This document shows, one piece after another, positions 58,968-64,000 of a stretch of DNA of 64,000 nt. The notes under the pieces were generated by a model, which was not told where the DNA came from, did no database searches, and worked only from the letters and a program-made list of their open reading frames with translations. The stretch is taken from the NCBI GenBank assembly GCA_017550105.1, contig JAFYLQ010000042.1, positions 1 to 64,000 of the forward strand. The letters run 5' to 3'. Every line of letters starts with the position of its first letter. Positions within the stretch are counted from its first letter, which is position 1. Source of the stretch: Clostridia bacterium. Its GTDB lineage: Bacteria; Bacillota; Clostridia; Oscillospirales; Acutalibacteraceae. A program made the position numbers and the translations under genes.

Positions 58968-58996
58968 TTGATACTTTTTGATTTTTCTGCAATAAT
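58968..58996 (+). promoter_or_regulatory. promoter of the gltX-glnS operon
   Basis: -35 TTGATA (58968-58973), 17-bp spacer, -10 AATAAT (58991-58996). It is weaker in the -10 box than the others here. Confidence 0.5.
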
Positions 58997-59036
58997 AAGG
59001 TGTCAAATTATTGATTATAAAATGGAGCTTTATAAT

Positions 59037-60701
59037 ATGAATTACGATTGCAATAAGCTTGCCGATTTACTGTTCCCCCATATTACGGGTACGGTAGCCG
59101 AGCTTGAAGAAAAATATCCCGAAAGAAGCCTCCCCGAGGGTGCAAGGGTCACTCGTTTCGCACCAAGCCCCACAGGCTATCTTCACATCGGCGGTCTTTT
59201 CGGTGCTCTTGTAGACGTGCTTACCGCAAAGGCTACAAAGGGTGTTTCATATCTTCGTATTGAGGATACTGACAAAAAACGTGAAATCGACGACGGTGTT
59301 TCAGCCATCATCAACGGCTTCGCCTCCTTCGGCATTGATTTTGACGAGGGTGTTACAGGCTTTAACGAGGAAAAGGGTGCTTACGGCCCGTATACACAGA
59401 GCCAACGTGCCGAGATTTATCAGACCGTTGCCAAGGAATTAGTTCAGAAGGGTCTTGCTTACCCCTGCTTCTGCACTGCAGAGGAGCTTTCGGTTATCCG
59501 TGAGGAACAGGAAAAGGGCGACGCCCTTATCTGGGGTTACTTCGGCAAATGGGCAAAATGCCGTGACCTCTCCTTTGAAGAAATTGAAGAAAATATCAAA
59601 TTAGGCAAACCCTACGTGCTCCGCTTCCGTTCCGACGGGCAGGAGGACAAGCGTATTTTCTTTGACGATATTATCCGTGGCAAAATTGAAATGCCCGAAA
59701 ATATTATTGACGAGGTTCTTTTAAAATCCGACGGTATTCCCACATACCACTTCGCCCACGCCTGTGACGACCATTTTATGAGAACAACCCACATAATCCG
59801 TGGTGAGGAGTGGATTTCATCCGTACCCAAGCATATTGCTCTTTTCAAAGCCTGTGGTTTTAAAGTTCCCAAATATGCACACACTCCCCAGGTTATGAAA
59901 ATCGACGAGGAGGACGGTACAAAGCGTAAGCTTTCAAAACGTAAGGACCCCGAGGCTGCAGTAAGCTACTTTGTAGAGCAGGGCTTCCCCAAGGAGAGCC
60001 TTATTGAGTATCTTCTTACACTTCTTAACTCAAACTTCGAGGATTGGCGCAGAGCAAACCCCAAGGAGGATGCCTTCGCATTCCCCTTTAACCTTAAAAA
60101 GATGAGCCCCAGCGGATGCCTTTTTGACCTTGTTAAGCTCAACGACGTTAGCAAAAACGTGGTTTCCGTTATGGATGCTGATACAGTTTACAATTACATC
60201 GCCCTTTGGGCTAAGAATTACGACGAGGAATTCTACAACGAGTTTACAAAGGACCCCGAATTCTCACGTAATATGGTTAACATCGACCGTGAAAGCCCCA
60301 AGCCCCGTAAGGATATTGCAAAATGGAGCGAGGTTAAGGAATATTTTGCATATATGTTTGATGCATACTTCACACCCGACTTTGACCTTCCCGAAAATAT
60401 CAGCAAAGAGGATGCAAAGGCAATCCTTGAAAAATACCTTGAGGTTTATGACGAAGCGGACGAAAAGGACGTTTGGTTCTCAAAAATTAAGGATATGTGT
60501 GAGCCCTTAGGCTTCACACCCAACGTAAAAGAGTTCAAGAAAAACCCCGAAGCCTTCAAGGGTCACGTCGGTGATATTTCAACTGTTATCCGCCTTGCGG
60601 TTACAGGCAGAAAAAACACACCCGACCTTTGCTCAATTATGAAGCTTTTGGGTAAAGATAAAGTTACAGCACGAATCAACGAGATTATAAAATCTCTTTA
60701 A
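59037..60701 (+). CDS. gltX: glutamyl-tRNA synthetase
   Basis: Class I synthetase, 554 aa. A ~40-residue N-terminal extension (NKLADLLFPHITGT) typical of many Clostridia precedes FAPSPTGYLHIGG (HIGH site). The KMSKS loop is KRKLSKRKDPEAA near residue 305, followed by the helical anticodon-binding domain. The ATG at 59037 has GGAG nine bases before it; a longer in-frame start is inside the promoter. Next to it is glnS, so this enzyme probably need not misacylate tRNA-Gln. Confidence 0.95.
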   Translation: MNYDCNKLADLLFPHITGTVAELEEKYPERSLPEGARVTRFAPSPTGYLHIGGLFGALVDVLTAKATKGVSYLRIEDTDKKREIDDGVSAIINGFASFGIDFDEGVTGFNEEKGAYGPYTQSQRAEIYQTVAKELVQKGLAYPCFCTAEELSVIREEQEKGDALIWGYFGKWAKCRDLSFEEIEENIKLGKPYVLRFRSDGQEDKRIFFDDIIRGKIEMPENIIDEVLLKSDGIPTYHFAHACDDHFMRTTHIIRGEEWISSVPKHIALFKACGFKVPKYAHTPQVMKIDEEDGTKRKLSKRKDPEAAVSYFVEQGFPKESLIEYLLTLLNSNFEDWRRANPKEDAFAFPFNLKKMSPSGCLFDLVKLNDVSKNVVSVMDADTVYNYIALWAKNYDEEFYNEFTKDPEFSRNMVNIDRESPKPRKDIAKWSEVKEYFAYMFDAYFTPDFDLPENISKEDAKAILEKYLEVYDEADEKDVWFSKIKDMCEPLGFTPNVKEFKKNPEAFKGHVGDISTVIRLAVTGRKNTPDLCSIMKLLGKDKVTARINEIIKSL

Positions 60702-60711
60702 GGAGTTTACT

Positions 60712-62373
60712 ATGGACGAAATCAAAACAGAAAATATATCCAACTTTATTCACGATATTATCGATGAAGAATTACGTGAGGGTGTTAACACTAAGGTTCA
60801 GACCCGTTTCCCTCCCGAGCCCAACGGCTACCTTCATATAGGTCATGCAAAGGCCATCTGCATTGACTTTACAACCGCTATGAAATACGGCGGCGTTTGT
60901 AACCTTCGTCTTGACGACACAAACCCCGCAAAGGAAGACATTGAATACGTAGAATCCATTAAGGAAGATATCGAATGGCTCGGCTTCAAGTGGGACAAAT
61001 GTCTTTACGCTTCAAGCTACTTTGATTTCCTTTATGATTGTGCAATCAAGCTTATTAAGGACGGCAAGGCATACGTTGACGACCTTACCGCTGAGGAAAT
61101 GCGCGAATACCGTGGCACCCTTACAGAGCCCGGTAAGAACAGCCCCTACCGTGACAGAAGCGTTGAGGAAAACCTTGACCTTTTCAAGCGTATGACTGAC
61201 GGTGAATTCCCCGACGGCGCAAAGGTTTTACGTGCAAAAATCGATATGGCATCACCCAATATGAATATGCGTGACCCCGCCATTTACAGAATTATGCACA
61301 CAAGCCACCACCAGACAGGCGACAAATGGTGTGTTTACCCCATTTATGACTTTGCGCATCCCCTTTCCGATGCACGTGAGGGCGTAACCTACTCACTTTG
61401 CTCACTTGAGTTTGAGAACCACAGACCTCTTTACAACTGGTTCATTGAGCAGATTGGCTTTGAGGAGCCCCCCAGACAGATTGAGTTTGCAAGACTTAAC
61501 CTTAACTACTGCATCACAAGTAAAAGAAGAAATATCCGCCTTGTTACCGATAACCTTGTCAGCGGTTGGGATGACCCCCGTATGGCTACCATCTGCGGTA
61601 TGAGAAGACGTGGTTACCCTGCAAAGGCACTTCGCACCTTCATCGAAAAGGTCGGTGTTTCAAAGGCTTACAGCGTCGTTGACTACGGTCTTCTTGAGGC
61701 TTGTGTAAGAGATGAGCTTAATGCAAACGCTCCCAGAGCTATGGCAGTTCTTGACCCCATTAAGGTTGTTATTGATAACTATCCCGAGGGTCAGACCGAG
61801 GAAATCACCGTTGAGGTTCATCCCGACAAGCCCGAGCTCGGCACAAAAACAATCACCTTCGGTAAAGAAATTTACGTTGAAAGAAACGACTTTATGGCAG
61901 AGCCCGTTAAAAAGTATTTCAGACTTTTCCCCGGTAACGAGGTTCGTCTTAAGGGTGCATATTTCATCACCTGTAATTCTTACGAAACAGACGACGAAGG
62001 CAACGTAACAGTTCTTCATTGCACCTACGACCCCGAAACAAAGGGCGGTAACGCTCCCGACGGCAGAAAGGTTAAGGGAACAATCCATTGGGCAGGTCCT
62101 AAGGCATTCAAGGCTGAGGTAAGACTTTACGACAGACTTTTCAACGTTGAAGACCCCGCAGGTGTTCCTGACGACGAATTCGTTGATGCAATTAACCCCG
62201 AATCATTAATCGTCCTTAAGGATTGCCTTATTGAAGAAAGCATCAAGGATGCAAAGGTTCTTGACTCCTTCCAGTTTATGAGAGACGGTTATTTCTGCGT
62301 AGACAAGGATTCAACTGCCGAAAACCCCATATTCAACCGTACAGTTCAGCTTAACTCCTCCTGGAAAAAATAA
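60712..62373 (+). CDS. glnS: glutaminyl-tRNA synthetase
   Basis: Charges tRNA-Gln directly, 553 aa. PPEPNGYLHIGHAKAI holds the HIGH site (~residues 35-50), FEFENHRPLYNW-like LEFENHRPLYNW follows, the KMSKS-like loop is reduced to TSKRRN, and the C-terminal anticodon-binding beta-barrels include HCTYDPETKGGN and the WAGPKAFKAEVRLYDRLF part. GlnRS is not universal in Firmicutes, many of which use GatCAB. It lies 10 bp after gltX. Confidence 0.96.
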   Translation: MDEIKTENISNFIHDIIDEELREGVNTKVQTRFPPEPNGYLHIGHAKAICIDFTTAMKYGGVCNLRLDDTNPAKEDIEYVESIKEDIEWLGFKWDKCLYASSYFDFLYDCAIKLIKDGKAYVDDLTAEEMREYRGTLTEPGKNSPYRDRSVEENLDLFKRMTDGEFPDGAKVLRAKIDMASPNMNMRDPAIYRIMHTSHHQTGDKWCVYPIYDFAHPLSDAREGVTYSLCSLEFENHRPLYNWFIEQIGFEEPPRQIEFARLNLNYCITSKRRNIRLVTDNLVSGWDDPRMATICGMRRRGYPAKALRTFIEKVGVSKAYSVVDYGLLEACVRDELNANAPRAMAVLDPIKVVIDNYPEGQTEEITVEVHPDKPELGTKTITFGKEIYVERNDFMAEPVKKYFRLFPGNEVRLKGAYFITCNSYETDDEGNVTVLHCTYDPETKGGNAPDGRKVKGTIHWAGPKAFKAEVRLYDRLFNVEDPAGVPDDEFVDAINPESLIVLKDCLIEESIKDAKVLDSFQFMRDGYFCVDKDSTAENPIFNRTVQLNSSWKK

Positions 62374-62391
62374 TATAAAGGAAGATTTATT

Positions 62392-63093
62392 ATGAAATAT
62401 GTTTATAAAACAGTTGCCGCTTTACTCGCACTTGCAGTAATCGCTGTTATTATCTGCACCCCTATGATTTCTATAACAATTGAATCACTTATTCCCGGTG
62501 CACTGGTTGCCGTAGGTGCTTACCTTGACAGCGACAAAGCAGCCGAAATTCTTGAACAGACCAAGGGCGAAATACCCACCGGCTTCGGTGAAGATATTTC
62601 CATACTTAATATAATTTCACCCACGGATAACTCAATAGCCGCAGTCATCAGAAGCTTTGGCTCAGAGGAATCATCATCCACCGCAATGGAAGCCCTTGAG
62701 CCCGTATTCCCTGCTGCCATCGGCTTCGCAGTGGTTCTTGCACTTATCGTTATCTGCTCCATTGCCGCTGCAGTAACCGCATTTGCTTGTAAAAACAACC
62801 GAATTCCCATTTATATCAGCATTGTGGGTTGCGGTCTTAATTTTATGTTATTCAAAACCTTCGAGGACGTAGCCAAACCCTTTACAGACGGCACAATCAC
62901 CCTTTCAAGCCTTGTGGGCTCCGACTGGATGATGTTAGTTGGTGATATTACCGAGGTTTCAATGCCCACAACAATGTGGCTTATAGCCGCCGTGTTTGTT
63001 TGTGTAATCGTTTGGACTCTTCTTTACAACGCCACCCTTCCCGCAAATGAAAAGCTTGCAAGAAAACGTATGTTGGGAGAAATTGACGAATGA
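62392..63093 (+). CDS. membrane protein of unknown function
   Basis: A 233-aa protein with four likely membrane helices: ~5-25, ~105-130, ~140-160 (weaker) and ~190-215. A ~60-residue loop between helices 1 and 2 is acidic and Ser/Glu-rich. Not recognised as any family. It is 18 bp after glnS and overlaps the next gene by four bases (ATGA), so it is probably part of the same transcript. Confidence 0.6.
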   Translation: MKYVYKTVAALLALAVIAVIICTPMISITIESLIPGALVAVGAYLDSDKAAEILEQTKGEIPTGFGEDISILNIISPTDNSIAAVIRSFGSEESSSTAMEALEPVFPAAIGFAVVLALIVICSIAAAVTAFACKNNRIPIYISIVGCGLNFMLFKTFEDVAKPFTDGTITLSSLVGSDWMMLVGDITEVSMPTTMWLIAAVFVCVIVWTLLYNATLPANEKLARKRMLGEIDE

Positions 63094-63542
63094 TTTACGA
63101 CAAGGTTGAAAATATGAGCCTTTACTTTGATAAGCTCACAGGCTTCGAAAAGGTAGAGAGCGAATACAAAAAATTTATTGCAAACCCCTTTAAGGAAGGC
63201 AGAATCGACATTGACGGCGACAACCTTTGGTGCAACGTTGCATCATACACCGTTGACCCCGACAATCCCTTGAAATACGAGGCACACAGAGAGTATGCGG
63301 ACGTTCAGGTTATGGTTGACGGCGAAGAGGTTTTCGGTTGGGCTAACACTAAGGAGTGCAACGTAACCGAGGATTTTGAGGAAGGCTGTGACATCGCATT
63401 TATGGATGCGCCCAACGGTCAGTTCTTTGAATTAAGAAAAGGCTATTTTGCAGTTTTCTTCCCCGAGGATGCTCACGCACCCTGCAGAAAAAGTGACAAT
63501 TCCGATTTTGCACACAAGCTTGTGTTTAAAGTAAAATTATAA
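63090..63542 (+). CDS. YhcH/YjgK/YiaL-family protein (DUF386)
   Basis: Small cupin-fold protein, 150 aa, of the family that includes the beta subunit of evolved beta-galactosidase and sialic-acid-cluster proteins. It has YEAHREYADVQVMVDGEE (~62-79), then FAVFFPEDAHAPC near 128, where His and Glu residues probably bind a metal. The family is linked to sugar catabolism, perhaps anomerase or sugar-acid handling. Its start overlaps the membrane-protein gene. Confidence 0.9.
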   Translation: MIYDKVENMSLYFDKLTGFEKVESEYKKFIANPFKEGRIDIDGDNLWCNVASYTVDPDNPLKYEAHREYADVQVMVDGEEVFGWANTKECNVTEDFEEGCDIAFMDAPNGQFFELRKGYFAVFFPEDAHAPCRKSDNSDFAHKLVFKVKL

Positions 63543-63547
63543 AAATA

Positions 63548-63583
63548 TTAACCCCGACACCTTAGTGTCGGGGTTAGTTTTTC
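63548..63583. terminator. bidirectional terminator at the gltX operon end
   Basis: 11-bp perfect stem (63550-63560 with 63565-63575), CTTA loop, T-rich on both strands, in a 39-bp convergent gap. Confidence 0.88.
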
Positions 63584-64000
63584 AATAAGGCAATGAAACT
63601 ACTAAATTGAATACCGAATCCTCATATTTTATGAGCATATCGCCCTTGTGCTTATCCACGGTTCTCTTAATGCTTTTAAGCCCGAGACCGTGATTTTTTC
63701 CGTCCTTTTTGGTGGAAACGTAGGCTCCTGCCCTACGCTTAGGTGCTTGTGACGATGAATTTTTAACAGAAATAATAACCTCATTATCACACTCGTGAAG
63801 CTTTACGTGAATATATCGGTCTTTTGGGTTTTCTATTTTAACGCAAGCCTCTACGGCATTATCCAATGCATTGCCTATAACGGTGCATATATCCATCGCG
63901 GGAACAACGTTATTCTCCAAGGGTGTAACGTCAAACTGTGTGGCTATTGCATTTTTCTGTGCATATAGTAGCTTTTCATTAAGCACCGCATCTACCGCAC
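63582..64000 (-). CDS. GHKL-domain sensor histidine kinase, C-terminal part (gene runs off the right edge)
   Basis: About 139 residues visible, open to the window end. This is the ATPase domain of an AgrC-like GHKL kinase: the NEKLLYAQKN helix, N-box VIGNALDNAVEAC, and G-box GLGLKSIKRTVDKHKGDM. AgrC-type kinases usually sense peptides together with a LytTR-family response regulator, which would be upstream outside the window. The frame continues without a stop to position 64000, so any start within the window is only apparent. Confidence 0.85.
   Translation of the reverse strand, partial: AVDAVLNEKLLYAQKNAIATQFDVTPLENNVVPAMDICTVIGNALDNAVEACVKIENPKDRYIHVKLHECDNEVIISVKNSSSQAPKRRAGAYVSTKKDGKNHGLGLKSIKRTVDKHKGDMLIKYEDSVFNLVVSLPY

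Noticed and set aside
58968..59036. Longer gltX start at 58968
   Set aside because: That codon is the -35 box of the likely promoter, and the ATG at 59037 has GGAG at a proper distance and matches the usual N-terminal extension.

Overview
The window looks like a chromosomal segment of an uncultured gut-type Clostridia bacterium (Firmicutes, probably Oscillospirales-like). The signs are the rimP-nusA-rnpM-ylxQ-infB-rbfA operon, a MecA-type ClpC adaptor, ZapA, an alpha2-type GlyRS, sigma-A-like promoters with 17-bp spacers almost everywhere, strong AGGAGG-type ribosome sites, frequent TTG/GTG starts, and many sugar-catabolism genes. The assignment is an inference: there is no rRNA operon here.

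Layout. (1) 1-4000: an AT-rich leftward cluster of acetyltransferase, two SAM methyltransferases, a second acetyltransferase and an S66 (MccF-like) peptidase. It is read from one promoter through a ~315-nt leader that has a small leader ORF and a terminator-like hairpin, the layout of an attenuation-controlled resistance or detoxification operon. (2) 4.0-9.1 kb: a large GH106-like protein, a remnant of a TnpV-type transposon gene, and an AbiEi/AbiEii toxin-antitoxin pair. (3) 9.2-13.6 kb: a GPH-family transporter followed by proB-proA-proC. (4) 13.6-24.4 kb: maf with a TIM-barrel isomerase, mecA, then the long leftward operon rimP to rpe. (5) 24.5-45.6 kb: mostly housekeeping tRNA and translation genes (glyS, a class I lysS fused to a tRNA-binding domain, mnmE, a tadA-luxS gene fusion, mnmA, mnmG) mixed with dut, zapA, a CPBP protease, sdaA, a second GPH transporter, a lipoprotein, a nitroreductase and a GH2 enzyme. 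(6) 45.7-52.7 kb: an acyltransferase/DUF711/ACT operon, a secreted PHP-domain protein, a secreted ceramidase-like protein and a DUF2238-like membrane protein. (7) 52.8-64 kb: dCMP deaminase, class II aldolase, a GH78 rhamnosidase, rsmA, the RNase P RNA gene, gltX-glnS, a membrane protein, a YhcH-family protein and the start of a GHKL sensor kinase running off the right edge.

Most unusual points: an in-frame TadA-LuxS fusion; a class I LysRS carrying a C-terminal Trbp111/EMAP-type domain; the attenuator-like leader on the left cluster; and four intergenic elements, all at convergent gene junctions, whose two ends are inward-facing 7-bp tandem repeats. One of these elements contains two hairpins that differ by paired, structure-preserving changes. 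No tRNA genes, CRISPR arrays, complete insertion sequences or phage genes were seen.
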